Source: Heterodera schachtii (taxonomy: Eukaryota > Nematoda > Chromadorea > Rhabditida > Heteroderidae). From it: DNA of 64,000 nucleotides. The notes under the pieces are model-generated. The model had not been told where the DNA came from, made no database searches, and saw nothing but the letters and a program-made list of their open reading frames with translations. Position numbers and translations under genes: made by a program. How positions within the stretch are numbered: the first letter of the stretch is position 1; the number at the start of each line of letters is the position of its first letter. The DNA lies in assembly GCA_023374025.1 (NCBI GenBank), contig SIJG01000149.1:186001-250000 (forward strand), given 5' to 3'. Of the stretch, positions 1 through 11,715 are shown in pieces.

Positions 1-58
1 AAAAAATTTTAAGCAAAAATAATATAAAGTTTTTTGACTATATGGCATAAGGCAAAAA

Positions 59-182
59 TTGAAAAACCCCGAACCCCGACCCCGAACCCCGAACGATTTG
101 GCAACCCCGACCCCGAACCCCGACACTTCCAACCCCGACAACCCCGAACCCCGAATTTTCAAACCCCGACGTCGGGGGCCCA
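59..182. repeat. C-rich simple repeat (CCCCGA/CCCCGAA units)
   Basis: Irregular tandem units of CCCCGA and CCCCGAA run through this stretch, sharply GC-rich against AT-rich flanks. The C-rich strand could form i-motif structures and the other strand G-rich structures. I see no gene in 1-530. Confidence 0.8.
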
Positions 183-529
183 ACCCTATTCTGAACTACC
201 CCTGGCACAATAGCAGAAGAAGAAATTATTTTTCATATTTAAAAAATCAGGGCATTATCAATTTTTACTTTAATGCCAACAAAATGAGAAAAAACTGGGC
301 AACAAATAATTTTAATGATATTTTTTAATATATTTTCCTTTATTTTTAAGTTCGTTTTTTCAATAAAAAAACTTTGGAGAAAGGGGGGAAGGTCGAGAAA
401 ACAATAATATATTTTTCAAGTTTTCCCAATTCCCATAAATAATTTTCCTTTCTTTTTTTTTTTTTTGTCTTTTTGGGATTTCAAAATATTTGGAAATTCG
501 ATCGAATAATTTATTTTTTAATCTGGAAA

Positions 530-810
530 AAGGAGATGTGATGGGATGGACGAATTCATTTTTTGTAGGATGATTTTGTGCGGATGAAGGGAATGGTGAC
601 GAAATTGGGGGTGGGGATGGAAAACTTGGAAGTTCAGGAAATTTGAACCAAAGATTACAAAACACAAAATTGGACACAAAAAAATTATTTGGAAAATCGA
701 GCACTTAAAAAATGAAGACCAATTTGAAAAAAATTGGCTTCAAATTAAAAAAAACATTAACTATTTAAAATGAAGACAATTTGAAAAATTAAACATGCAA
801 ATAAATATTT
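530..810 (-). repeat. Dispersed AT-rich repeat A, inverted copy
   Basis: Read on the minus strand, this segment matches 4075-4245 plus 5076-5165 on the plus strand. Shared landmarks are a TTTTTTTAATTT run, GAAGCCAA, the GGAACTTCCAAATTTTCC region and the ATCCTACAAAAAA stretch. It therefore gives the sequence of repeat A before the hAT-type element interrupted the other copy. No convincing protein is encoded. Confidence 0.65.
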
Positions 811-1034
811 AAACAGTTGGGGACCAAAAATGTGGGCTGACCCATAATAATCATGTAATTTTATAGGAAAATGTTTGCCAACGGCTTGATCTTTCAAATT
901 AACTAAAATAACAATTAAATTTATTTGAATCCTTCGAATGAGAAATTTCTTTAAATTTTATAAATGTTTTTTTAAATTTGTTTACAACGTAAAACCAATT
1001 TTGTAAAAAGCTTTGTTTAATTTGGTTTCACAAT

Positions 1035-1200
1035 CTGTTGCTCATAAGTAGGGCGAGGATTTTTAGTGGCAAAAAACCCCAAAATAATTAACTCAATAGT
1101 GACAAAAAAATGCCAAAATAGTGGTAAAAAAAACAGTGGCGAAAAAGGAAAGAAGCCATTGTGTGTCATTAGTGTGCCAACAAATTTTGCAGAGCGCACA
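1035..1200. repeat. Short repeat pair, inverted relative to 2530-2640
   Basis: The segment with GTAGGGCGAGGATTT near 1048 reappears in reverse complement near 2628, and both copies sit beside ATGCCAAAATA-type runs. The pair encloses the first HTH-family copy and may be the ends of one composite insertion. No gene is seen in 811-1300. Confidence 0.45.
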
Positions 1201-1299
1201 AATGCAGAAGCTATTATAATAAGGGAGATGGAAAAATGAGATATTAAAAAAGGTAAAAATGGATTAGACTATTTAATTAAAATTATTAGCAACGAATTT

Positions 1300-2280
1300 T
1301 ATGCTTCAAAAATCACTCTGATCAAGTAAAAATCACAGATTAAGTGAATGAGCATTCCTTTTTCCATCTGATCAGAGTACTAATTCCAATTCCCAATTCC
1401 TTGGCAATTCTTTCGTCACTCATTTTTGGATTTGCTTCTTTTATTTCAAAATATTGCTTCATCTTTTCCAATTTGTTCTCGTTGGAGTATGTATTTCGTG
1501 CTTAATGAAATATAATTTTATTTTTATTTAAAAATTTCACTTACTTTTATGATATTTTGGCGCTAATTCTTTCTTCCATTTTATAAATGTAAATTCATTA
1601 ATGCCCAATTCATTCGCAAATTCATAATTAAATTCAACAAATCGTTCAATGAATTTGTACTTTTTCTGCTCATAAAAACTCTTTTTAATTTTAATTTAAT
1701 TTAAATTTATTCATTTTTCCATTTTTGTATTGAACTTCGATTTGTTCCTAATAAATTTGCAATTTTTCTTTCAATTTTGCCATTGTCTTTCATTTTGAAG
1801 TTTCCTTTTTCACGCAATTTTTCTTTAATTGCATCAAATTGTAAAATTATTTTTCTTTTTTGCTGATCAATTATATTCTGATCATTTGCCATTTTATCAA
1901 TTGGAACATTTCCCATTTATTCACCCATTTGATCAATTTCCGTGTTTTCATTTTGTTCAATTTTTATCACTTTTTCTTCACTTTCTTTTTTCTCCCATCC
2001 GTCGCCAAATATTGTCAAAATTCGGTCGGATTTTGCCGGATTCAATTACAAAAATAAAGAAAAATATAAAAAATAATAAATGCCACAAATTCATTTTAAA
2101 TGTAATGGAATATTTGTATATTATTTCTTAAATATTGCCAATTTTTCTCATTTGATTGACATTAATATACAAATCGATAATTCACTGATTTTTAAAATAT
2201 TAAAAAATCTTTATATAATTAAATATTATATCAGCTTTACTTTCAAACACATTGCTGTTGAATAATATCCTTCCCGTTGC
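1300..2280 (-). repeat. HTH-repeat family, copy 1 (degenerate gene or element)
   Basis: The minus strand encodes fragments of three similar helix-turn-helix-like modules, each ending in a W-K-K/N-E signature (around 1370-1480, 1560-1640 and 1720-1790), with AT-rich intron-like gaps. The 1707-1916 fragment has the pattern IANLLGTNRSSIQKWKNE, which resembles recognition helices of transposase or homeodomain-like HTH proteins. The 5' side contains CCATCCGTCGCCAAATATT, shared with copies at 12.6 kb and 15.35 kb. Stops and frameshifts break the copy. I do not recognise a named family; a lineage-specific multicopy gene or a transposon passenger are both possible. Confidence 0.55.
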
Positions 2281-2289
2281 TTTTCATTT

Positions 2290-2764
2290 TTATCAAAAAA
2301 CTTAATTTTGGTTATTTTTCAAATGTAAATAAATATAAATATTTTAGTTTTTAATAAGGACAAATTTTAAACTAAAAATTTTACCAAGTAAATATTATGT
2401 TTTATGGAACCAATTTTCGGGAAAATTCTTGAATTCGTAGGGGGTGTATTTTCTGAAATTCTTTCGGGTCGATTCTTGGGTGTATTTTTCGTTTTTTATT
2501 GCATTTTTTTGGTAAATTTTCCAAAAAATGCCAAAATAATGGTAAAAATAATGACAAAACGCCAAAATAATGGCAAAAAATTATTCCATTTTCTAAAGCC
2601 GCAGAAAAAATAGTTAAAAAACTAGAAATCCTCGCCCTACTCATAAGAACCAACTTTCGAAAAAAATCTTTTATGTAAAATTCGGAAAAAATTTAGTTGC
2701 ATTTTAAACCAATAAAAAATGACTTTTTAGAGTTTCGACTAAATATTTTTGTAAATTTTCAAAC
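2290..2764. other. AT-rich spacer between repeats, no gene seen
   Basis: This is AT-rich sequence with ATGCCAAAATAATGG-type runs at 2525-2580. The short open frames on both strands look like composition artefacts. Confidence 0.6.
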
Positions 2765-3655
2765 TATATAAGTCATGAACAATCATGATCAAATAAAAAT
2801 CATTGATCAATTGGATGAGAACATTCTTTTTTTTCCATCTATTCAATGTTGTAAATTCAACTCCCAATTTCTTCGCAATTATTTCATCACTAATTTTTGG
2901 ATTTGCTTCTTTAATTTTAAAATATTGTTTTATCTTTCTTCATTTATCTTCATTGGAATATTTATTATATGCTTAAAAATAATCTTTAAAAGAATAAAAA
3001 AAATTCTTTAATTTAAAAAAAAATTGGTTACTTTTATGACAGTTGGCACCAATTCTTTTTTCCATCTCATAAATGTTGCTTGAGAAATGCCCAATTCCTT
3101 CACAAATTCTTTCTTTTTGCCTTGGCCATTTAATTCATCAAATCGTCAATGAATTTGCGTTTTTTCTGCTCATAGAAACTCTTTTTCATTTTTTTATTTT
3201 TCTTTAAATTTAATTCATTTTTCTATTTTTGTATTAATTCCCGATTTGTTCCTAATAATTTTCAAATTTTTCTCTCAATTTTGCTTTGGTTTTTCCATTC
3301 AAATTTTCCTTTTTCCCTCAACTTTTCTCTAATCGCATCAAATTTTTTGACTATTTCCTTCTTATTTCTTCAAAATTCGGTCGGATTTTGCTGGATTTAA
3401 TTACAAAAATATTAAAAAATATAAATAATAAATAATACAAATACATTTTTGCATATAATGAAAAAATAATAATTCTATATTACATATTTATTGCCTAATT
3501 TTTTCTCAAATTGACATTAATTTACAAATCGATAATACGGTAATTTTTTAAATATGTTTATTTTTTTAAATATAATCATTGAAATACACTGCTTCTACTG
3601 ATGAATAAATAGGCTAACATTGGCTTTTTTCCATCTCGTTGCTTTTCATTTTATA
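2765..3655 (-). repeat. HTH-repeat family, copy 2
   Basis: This second minus-strand copy has the same order of landmarks: the GATCAAATAAAAATCA-like end near 2785, HTH-type peptide remnants around 2860-2960 and 3040-3160, the TCGGTCGGATTTTGC segment near 3370, and the upstream tail with AATAGGCTAACATTG near 3607 that is shared with copy 3. It is more decayed than copy 1, with deletions and stops. Confidence 0.5.
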
Positions 3656-3689
3656 GTGAATGAGTGTAATTTGTAATGTAATGCAATGT

Positions 3690-3840
3690 TTTTGCCGCCC
3701 GCCGCCGGGGCAAATGACCGCTAATTAGATTATTTCACAACACCGCCCCCACCTAACCGTCCGCACCGCCGAATCGCATCGTTCCGTCACCGCCCCCCCC
3801 CCCCCCCCCCCCCCTCAGAAAATATCCGTCCCCCACCCCA
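3690..3840. repeat. GC-rich island with a C-homopolymer
   Basis: A GC-rich patch (CCGCCCGCCGCCGGGG near 3700) is followed by an uninterrupted C run of over 20 bases near 3793-3815. Such runs are prone to length errors in sequencing. No gene is seen here. Confidence 0.7.
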
Positions 3841-4074
3841 AAAAACTCCCCAATTTTATGCCAAAAATCTCACACTTTAACACTACAAAATCCAAAATCC
3901 GTCATCCACCAACGTCATGGTCATTGAATTTAATAATGGATTTGCCACAATAAATTGCATATCTTTGTCTCAAGATTGTTCAAATATTTTTGTTATCCTT
4001 CTCTAAAGTGTCGAATTTTTCAAAACACTTTTTGTGTTACTCAATTTTCTAAATATTTTGGTGCCTAATTTTCA

Positions 4075-5165
4075 AATATCTTTTTTAAATATTTAATGTT
4101 TTTTTTTTAATTTTGAAGCCAAATTTTTTCAAATTGTTCTTCATTTTTTGAATGTTCGATTTTCCAAATAATTTTTTGTGTCCAATTTTGTCTTTTGTAA
4201 TCTTTGGTCCCAATTTTCCGGAACTTCCAAATTTTCCATCCCATCCAGGGCTGCACGCAATTACGGATTGCGGATTACGGAAATTACGGGGTTTTTGGAG
4301 TTACGGATTACGGATTACGGGTTACGGATTTTTGGGATTTTTCCGTAATTTTGATCCGTAATTTGACTTTTGGATTATTTTTCGAGACGATTTCTTGTAA
4401 GATATTTTTATAAAAACAAATTTTTCTATTTTCTATTTAAAGGGCTGGCTACTCATATTTCGATTTAATTTAGGCAGACTTTTTTAATTTTTTGTTTTTC
4501 TTAATAAAATAATTAAATTTCAAAAAAATTTTCCCGGCGGCGTACTCTCCTTTTGGCTAAAAACGGCTACAATTTCTGTTTTTGCTTTCCAGCGATGAAA
4601 TTTTTTAAATACATTAAACAAATTTTGGCCAAAAAAAATCTTCGGATTCCCCCTCCACCGAATTTTTTTCTGGTCTATTCATTCTTATCAATGTTGAAAT
4701 AACTATATACATAATCAGATTATAATGATCAGACTTTCAAAAAATTTTTCAAAATGAACCCCAAATATTCAAAAAGAATGAATTTTTTCAGACACAAAAT
4801 TATAATTTCTTTGTAAAATTGAAATAAAAAATAAAGAAAAGGCATCCCGAAATCTGTTTTAGATTTTTATTAATTCACTATTTAAAATTTTTTTTTTTAA
4901 ATTTTGACAAAAAATTGATTTTTGAAAATTACGGATTACGGATTGCGGATTACGGGAAATTACGAAGTTTTTGGACCCCCGTAATTACGGATTACGGATT
5001 TCCGTAACTGAGAAAATCGCCGTAATTACGGATTACGGATTTCCGTAATTGCAAATCCAGTTGCGTGCAGCCCTGATCCCATCCCAATTTCTTCATCATT
5101 CCCTTGTTCTGCTCAAAATCATCCTACAAAAAAATGAATTCATCCATCCCATCCCATCCCTTTCA
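4075..5165 (+). repeat. Dispersed repeat A, direct copy, split by a hAT-type insertion
   Basis: The copy runs to 4245 and resumes at 5076, matching the minus strand of 530-810 across the join. The interruption is exactly the element at 4246-5075, so the insertion is younger than this repeat copy. Confidence 0.65.
4246..5075. mobile_element. Non-autonomous hAT-type DNA transposon
   Basis: The ends are perfect inverted repeats: CAGGGCTGCACGCAA on the left and its complement on the right. The insertion is flanked by an identical 8-bp duplication, ATCCCATC (4238-4245 and 5076-5083). A CAGGG terminus and 8-bp target duplication are hallmarks of hAT elements. Subterminal arrays of ATTACGG/CCGTAAT repeats lie at both ends (4260-4370 and 4925-5050), as expected for transposase-binding sites. 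At 830 bp with no transposase frame it is non-autonomous. Confidence 0.9.
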
Positions 5166-6160
5166 TCCCACCGGACCAACCCCCGAGGGGCCCACTTGAC
5201 GAGACGACAATAATTTGGGGGAGGGGGGGGAAGTGGATGATGACACAAAAACGCACAAAATTCATTTTCCATTTTCATTTTTAGTTTGTTTGATTTTGCG
5301 CACAATGTAAGAAGACTTAAAATAGAAAAGCTTTTCCCTCTCTAATGGATCAATGTTTCTTTCATTTTTTAGAAAGTGAAATTTTTATGTTATCGTATAT
5401 CGTATTTCGGTTTTTTGAATTTTTATTTAAAGAATTTGTCATTAAACGTTTTCTTAAGCTAATTTAATTAGCATAATTAGGTTGTCATTAAATATTTTGT
5501 TAAGCTAATTTAATTAGTATAATTAGCTTATTTTTTGTATTAATTTTAATGTAATTATCTAATAAATTTTTAATTTTCTTCCAACGTTAAATATGTATGT
5601 ACTTTTTTCTTCTTTTTCATTCATTTTTAAATACATATATTTTAAAAGTTTCAAAAATAATTGATACAATTAAACGGTTTTATATTTTTAAATTTAAAAT
5701 GATTATTCCCTTTTCTAAAATTTTTCGTTTTTTACATAATCCAAATATTTTTAAATGTTCCAGAAATTAATTGATACAATAAAACGGTTTTTAAGTTTAA
5801 ATTTAATATAAGAATTATCCATTTTCTAAATACATATTTTGTTGCTCGAAAAAATTTTTCTCGGCGACTTCTTTCGTAAGCCAAAATACCGTTTTAAATA
5901 GAAGGATTTATGTATTTCTGCTGCTGTTGCTGCACCGATCATCAGCAAACAAAAAATAAAAACGGCGTTCGATTGCTTTTTGTTATTTTTTAAAGATTTT
6001 TTTTTAAAAGAAAATTTATAATTTTTTACTTTTAATCTTCGTTTTTGTACAAATCAATGCGGTAAATAATGAAATCCACGAACAATTAATTTGTTAATAG
6101 GTACATTAGTGAAATTCAAGAGAAATTTTTGGTCGTTTTTTCGTTAAAATATGTATGAAT
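5166..6160. other. AT-rich sequence with local duplications, no gene
   Basis: An approximately 53-bp motif ending in AAGCTAATTTAATTAG occurs twice at 5440-5530. A second motif with ATTGATACAAT(T/A)AAACGG occurs twice at 5655-5830. No coding feature can be supported. Confidence 0.6.
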
Positions 6161-6170
6161 CCAAATAGGG

Positions 6171-6260
6171 ATGGATGGATTACTCGAACAAAGTTTCGCA
6201 ATTACTGTGCCAATTTGGGACTCTTTTTTCAAGGACGCCCTTGGCCCCGTGGCCTCCAAG
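6171..6260 (+). CDS. Possible isolated exon or exon relic, unidentified
   Basis: A short GC-elevated stretch in AT-rich DNA is open from an ATG and ends in a GTACAT donor-like sequence. The peptide contains ITVPIWDSFFKDALGPV, which looks like real coding sequence rather than random AT-rich translation. I do not recognise the protein and found no second exon nearby. Confidence 0.25.
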
Positions 6261-6399
6261 TACATTATTTTATTTACATTTTTTTCTTTAATAATATTTG
6301 TAATAATTTTTATTCCTTTTTTTAATTCTTTAGTTCACTTTCAAAATGGTTTTCCCCAATTTGTTTTATTTCTTTTCCTAAATAGAATTAATTAATCAA

Positions 6400-8248
6400 C
6401 AAATGGGGCCGCCTTTCCCGAAAAATGTTTCTGGCTGAACACACAAATTCATTTGTTTTCTTTGGACGGTCACATTAGCTAAAGAGAATTTGGCCCTAAT
6501 TGCATTAAATGGGTTACCATTTACTTTGTTCCATGTTACTTTTCCGATCAAATTCTTTTTAAAAGAATTTTAAAATTAATTTAAATTTGAATTTTTCTGA
6601 TATTTTTGTGCGAATTTGGCTATTAATTAGTGAAAATTTTAAAAATTTGTTAAATTTTTTTCAAAGATGAGCCCGACCTTAGAAAAACTTATTTTCTGTT
6701 AAAAAAGTAATATAGAAATTTTCAATTTTCTCTTTATTTTCTTTCGATATTTTATTATGAGAAAAAAATTGTTTTCCAAAATATAACAAATTTATGGACA
6801 TTTTTTGTGCTAGTGATGAAGATATAACACACAATTGAGAGAGAGAGGAAAAGAAACGAAAGGATTGAGGAGAGAACACAGAATTTTTGTTGCTTTTCTT
6901 TCACTCTTTACTCCCCATAGCATAATTGAAATACAATTTTTATTTCCAAATTTAAAACAAACAATTTGTTTGACGATAACCGTGGGGTTAACTACTATTG
7001 GAATTTTTGGAACGGGGTCAGTCCGGAATGACCCTTAAATTGAATTTTGCTCAACTGTCCTTGCGTTTTTTTCACAAATTTTGTGTACCCAAATAATGAA
7101 TTTTTTTTAAGTAAAACGCATTTCGAGCATGATTTGAGATTTCTAAGACCAACTTTTTCATGCTTACTTTCCTTTAAATCGAGACTTTTCTGCCCAATTC
7201 TTACCATTAACTTACATAATTCGGCATTTTTTTTAATTTTTCACAAAATTGCACTCCTAATGATGAGCCTTTTAAATAATTCAAAAATAAACTCCTAATA
7301 ATGTTGCAATTTTTTTTTTTGAAAAATTTTCCATCCTTTAGAATTAATTTTTTCTTGATCAAAAATTTAGAATTATAAAATTAAATGAAACTATTTTTTT
7401 TATTGAATTTTTTTTTAATCTGAACATATTAATGTTTTGTGACTAATTTTACATCAGATAACTTAATAAAAAAATAAATATTTGACTTTTCAATTTTTTG
7501 AACTTCTTGTTATACTGCTTCCGAATTTGCTTCCAATTCTATTATTTATTTTAACTTTCAATTTGAATAACCTTTTAAAAAGTTGTAATAATTGTATTTA
7601 TTGAAAATTTCTTTTTATTGTTTTATCTTTTACCACACCATTCCACAAGAATCAATCCTTTAATTTTGTCCATAAAAATTTTTTGCATTATCGAATTCCA
7701 TCATTCTTTTGGGCTGAGGAGAAAAATGATGAAATTTTATTTCTGTGAGTCAACCAATTGAATTTTATTTTGATTTATTAACATTTAATTAGTTTAATTA
7801 AATAAGTAAATTATTCATCAAAATTTTAATTTTTTATAATTATATTAATAATTTTATAAATTTTTATAATTTTATTAATTCAAATAAAAAATTTAATTTT
7901 CAAAATTAAAAATGAAACAATATTTTTAGAGTGTAACGAGGATTAGTGCTTTTTTATGACAAAGCTCCACGGCTGTCTTAGAAAATGATAAGAAGGAATT
8001 ATTTTTTTTTGTTTTTATCATTGCCCCATATTTATGAATTATTTAATTTATTTAAATAATTTCCATTTTTTACATTCCTCGCATTTATTTTTTGTTTTAT
8101 TATGCAATTTAATGCTTTTTCCCTAAAAAAGATAATTGCTCTGAAATTGAAGCGGAACAAATTAATCAAATTAATTTGTGACGATTAATCGTCCGTTCAT
8201 CGTCGATTTGATCACACAAAGAAACAAAAAATTCGAAGTGTCAGCAGA
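6400..8248. other. AT-rich non-coding region upstream of the ankyrin locus
   Basis: Only AT-rich sequence with short spurious open frames is seen. The last 100 bases are less AT-rich and could include promoter or 5' leader sequence for the exon at 8249, but no specific motif can be assigned. Confidence 0.5.
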
Positions 8249-8385
8249 ATGACCGTTGTTGATCCAAGCACATCAACCAGTACACAGCAACACCACCAGG
8301 ATGACCAACAACAGCATGGACAAAATGATGATCAGCAGCAATTAGACGAACAACACCAACAGCAGCAACAACGCCAACACAAAAG
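8249..8385 (+). CDS. Candidate first exon, Gln/His-rich N-terminus
   Basis: An ATG opens a 45-codon stretch rich in Gln, Asp and His. It ends at AAAAG followed by GTGTGC, a plausible donor. It lies directly upstream of ankyrin exons in the same orientation, so it may be the N-terminal exon of that gene. The exons that should follow in an UNC-44-type ankyrin (the first ankyrin repeats) are not seen in the next 790 bases, so the linkage is inferred. Low-complexity coding or an unrelated small gene are alternatives. Confidence 0.45.
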
Positions 8386-9174
8386 GTGTGCCGCCAGGGG
8401 TCATTAGGCAGTCGTTAGGGAACCATTGTGTCGAGCACTAATTAGCTAATTACGGACATGCCAAAATATGAAAAGAAACCCAGGCAAAAAAAAATGGGAA
8501 TCACTAAATATCGAATTTAATAGAGATATACATACGAGGGATTTGTCGGCCTAGCCGATTGCCGATTCCGACATTTTTGGCTCGTAATCCGATTGTCGAA
8601 ATTTTTGAGGGCCTCAGCACTCACTGATATATATTATTGAAATATTGGCATTATTAATGGGAGTTTATGGTTTGTCGGCATTCAGCCATTGCTAATAAAG
8701 AGAATTCGTAACAGAAGAACGGGAAAAAATTTCATTGGAAAAATTTTGACAATTTTAAGCGGATAAAATTTTAATTGTTTTTTTAATAATTGAGAATCTA
8801 GCCAAAAAAAAATAAATTAAAATATTTATTACCAACGAATAATCTTTTCAATAAATCATTAATGCTTTTTAGGTAGCAAAACAAATAAAAACATAAGTAA
8901 AAAATTGAATTTTGGCTATATTTTAATTGTAAATGAAATGATTATCGAATAAGAATAAATTTTTTAAACCAAAAATTTTATTAAAAAAATATATACATAT
9001 ATAGGGTGTATTTCTGAATTTTTTAGGCTCATTTCATAGGGATGTAATTGCTTTTTTTGTTCAGGATTTTTCAGAAAATCCTGGAAATAGGCATCCAAAA
9101 TGACGAATTAATTTTTTGGAGGTAGTTTGCCAAACCCACCGTAATCGCTCCAATTACATTCATTTTTACCATAG
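8386..9174. other. Intron-like AT-rich gap lacking expected ankyrin exons
   Basis: No exon is visible, although a complete UNC-44-type ankyrin would need its first several repeats here. A short segment at 8535-8610 with repeated GCCGATT and CGACATTT words may be a repeat fragment. Confidence 0.5.
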
Positions 9175-9387
9175 GACGGCTTCACACCGTTGGCTGTTGC
9201 GCTGCAGCAGGGCCATGACCGAATTGTGGCACTGTTGCTGGAGAACGACAACACCAGCAAGGTGAAGCTGCCCGCGCTGCACATTGCGGCCAAAAAGGAC
9301 GACGTACGGTCCGCCACGCTGCTGTTGGAGAGCGAACAGAACCCGAACGTGACGTCGAAGAGCGGCTTCACCCCGCTGCACATTGCG
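9175..9387 (+). CDS. unc-44-like: Ankyrin exon (UNC-44-like), two to three ANK repeats
   Basis: The exon follows a CCATAG acceptor, is 71 codons in phase 0 and ends before a GTATTT donor. It encodes consecutive ankyrin units with the signatures [33 protein letters not shown] and SGFTPLHIA. These closely resemble the middle of the first repeat block of nematode UNC-44/ankyrin, a spectrin-linked membrane adaptor that organises axonal and epidermal membranes. Coding GC is much higher than in the flanks. The downstream exon at 10104 continues the repeat in phase. Confidence 0.9.
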
Positions 9388-10103
9388 GTATTTAGGAGAC
9401 AAAATGATGGAATTAATTTAAAAAATGAATTTAAATTTATTAAATTAATATAAATTTGAGAGGGAATATTTATGCGAATGATTTAAATTTACATAAATAA
9501 GTTGATTTTTATATATTTTTTATTCGCATATGAATAAGCCCAAAATGACACAAAATATGGAATTAATTTATCAATTCCTTTAAAAAAATGAATTTATATT
9601 TATTAAAATGATGCAATTAGAGAGGGAATTTATGAAGAAAAATTTTTTGTTTACATAAATACCTCTGCTTTTTTATACAATTTTTTAATTATAATCATAT
9701 AGAAGAAGTCGAAAATCACACCAAATATGGAATTAATTAAAAAAAGAAAATTACATTAAAATAATATAATTAGATAAGGAATTAGAAGCCCAAAATCACA
9801 CAAAATAATGGAATTAATTTAGCAATTAATTTTAATAAAATGGGATTTATGCAATTAAAGAGCGAGTTTTATGGAAAAAATTTGCTTTAAATTTACATAC
9901 ATAAATACTCGGTTTCTTTTATACAATTTTTTTTTTAAATTAAACATGGAAAGCAAAAAAAGCACATTCTTCTATAATTATATAATAATTTAATAATTAT
10001 ATTTTCATAAATTATTTTATTTTTTAAAAACTATAATAAAAAAAAAATTATTTAATCCCTATTTTTTACAATTTAAATGATTAATTCTAAAAAATATTTG
10101 AAG
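9388..10103. other. AT-rich intron with repeated short blocks
   Basis: This is the intron between two in-phase ankyrin exons. It contains about four diverged copies of a block with CAAAATATGGAATTAATT and AGAGAGGGAATTTATG-type words (9400-9900), an amplified intron repeat with no coding content. Confidence 0.6.
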
Positions 10104-10169
10104 GCGCATTATGGGAACGAGAACATTGGCCAACTGCTGATCGAAAAGGGTGCCAATGTGAACTTTCAG
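10104..10169 (+). CDS. unc-44-like: Ankyrin exon, half ANK repeat
   Basis: A 22-codon phase-0 exon lies between an AAG acceptor and a GTGGGC donor. The peptide AHYGNENIGQLLIEKGANVN finishes the ankyrin repeat begun in the preceding exon and matches the expected next part of UNC-44-type ankyrin. It precedes the triplicated exon. Confidence 0.88.
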
Positions 10170-10308
10170 GTGGGCCCAGGAGAGGAGGCTAAAAATGCCA
10201 GAAAAAAGAAACTATTAAATTAATACTTTACGAGGAATACAAAGAAAAATTGCCTTGAAATCACGAATATTTCTTACAAATTAAGAAAGAACCCGTGAAT
10301 ATTATATA

Positions 10309-10430
10309 CCGTATTTTCTCTAATTATGACCCCGTCTCCATTAATCCCTCCGTCTCCAATTATCCCCCCCCTTTCTGAGGAGGTTGAAAATTAATCCCCC
10401 GGGGTAATATTAGAAAAAATATGGTATTGG
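10309..10430. mobile_element. Short MITE-like element with terminal inverted repeats
   Basis: The left end ACCGTATTTTCTCTAATTAT pairs imperfectly with the right end, which reads ATTAGAAAAAATATGGTA. C-rich and G-rich arms lie just inside. Derived versions sit in both downstream tandem copies, so this element is part of the amplified segment. The superfamily is uncertain; a TA-target mariner-like MITE would fit. Confidence 0.45.
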
Positions 10431-10678
10431 CAAAAAATTGATGATCCACCAAAACTTAGCAAATTTTTTATTTCTTCATTTAGAAATTTTTTCCTGATCA
10501 GGGGGCGGGTCACATAGATGATTTTTAAAACCAGCCTTGGATTTTAAAAATCCCCGGCAAATTTGGTCGAAGATTTGCATCTCCCCCCGAACCGAACCCC
10601 GATATTTCTGTCCGATGGCCTGGGACCATTCCTAATACATAACCGTGTCACAATTATATGGTATTATGATTTTGTCAG

Positions 10679-10820
10679 GCTCGTCACAACATCAGTCCGC
10701 TTCATGTGGCCGCCAAATGGGGTCGTGTTAAGCTGGTCGAACTGTTGTTGGACCGTGGCGCGATCATTGACTGTCGGACGCGCGACCTTCTGACACCGCT
10801 GCACTGCGCGGCGCGTAGCG
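10679..10820 (+). CDS. unc-44-like: Ankyrin exon, copy 1 of 3
   Basis: It follows a TGTCAG acceptor and ends before GTAAAT, leaving one base of a split codon. The peptide [19 protein letters not shown] and the segment around [13 protein letters not shown] match the repeat after GANVNFQ in UNC-44-type ankyrins. The exon that should come next, supplying the rest of this repeat and the following one, is not found; the next exon (13093) starts in an incompatible phase. Confidence 0.9.
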
Positions 10821-11195
10821 GTAAATGTTACCAAGATCTATGTGTAATAAATGCTTTGACCAGGAATTGATAGTAATGGTATTATATCCCCCCATCTCCA
10901 ATTACCCCCCCCCCCCCCCCCCATTTCTGAGGAGGTTGAAAATTAATCCCCACGGGGTGATAATTAGAGAAAATACAGTATTGGCAAAAAATTGATGATC
11001 CCCAAATTTTTAAATCAGGGGGCGGGTCACATAGATGATTTTTAAAAGCAGCCATGGATTTTAAAAATCCCCGGCAAATTTGGTCGAAGATTTGCATCTC
11101 CCCCCGAACCGAACCCCGATATTTCTGTCCGATGGCCTGGGACCATTCCTAATACATAACCGTGTCACAATTATATGGTATTATGATTTTGTCAG

Positions 11196-11337
11196 GCTCG
11201 TCACAACATCAGTCCGCTTCATGTGGCCGCCAAATGGGGTCGTGTTAAGCTGGTCGAACTGTTGTTGGACCGTGGCGCGATCATTGACTGTCGGACGCGC
11301 GACCTTCTGACACCGCTGCACTGCGCGGCGCGTAGCG
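11196..11337 (+). CDS. unc-44-like: Ankyrin exon, copy 2 of 3
   Basis: This is an exact coding duplicate of the exon at 10679-10820, with acceptor and donor intact. Its length (142 bases) is not a multiple of three, so including two copies in one transcript would break the frame. If spliced, the copies would have to be mutually exclusive. Confidence 0.88.
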
Positions 11338-11715
11338 GTAAATGTTACCAAGATCTATGTGTAATAAATGCTTTGACCAGGAATTGATAGTAATGGTATT
11401 ATATCCCCCCATCTCCAATTACCCCCCCCCCCCCCCCCCCCCATTTCTGAGGAGGTTGAAAATTAATCCCCACGGGGTGATAATTAGAGAAAATACAGTA
11501 TTGGCAAAAAATTGATGATCCCCAAATTTTTAAATCAGGGGGCGGGTCACATAGATGATTTTTAAAAGCAGCCATGGATTTTAAAAATCCCCGGCAAATT
11601 TGGTCGAAGATTTGCATCTCCCCCCGAACCGAACCCCGATATTTCTGTCCGATGGCCTGGGACCATTCCTAATACATAACCGTGTCACAATTATATGGTA
11701 TTATGATTTTGTCAG

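Noticed and set aside
360..704. Minus-strand open frame as a gene
   Set aside because: It lies in a dispersed AT-rich repeat. Its plus-strand counterpart at 4152 is interrupted and encodes nothing conserved.
4925..5055. Telomere-like or minisatellite tract of ATTACGG repeats
   Set aside because: It lies inside the hAT-type element at both subterminal ends, so it is better explained as transposase-binding repeats.
9108..9402. Minus-strand open frames over the ankyrin exon
   Set aside because: They mirror the GC-rich exon; the plus strand has clear ankyrin repeats and splice sites.
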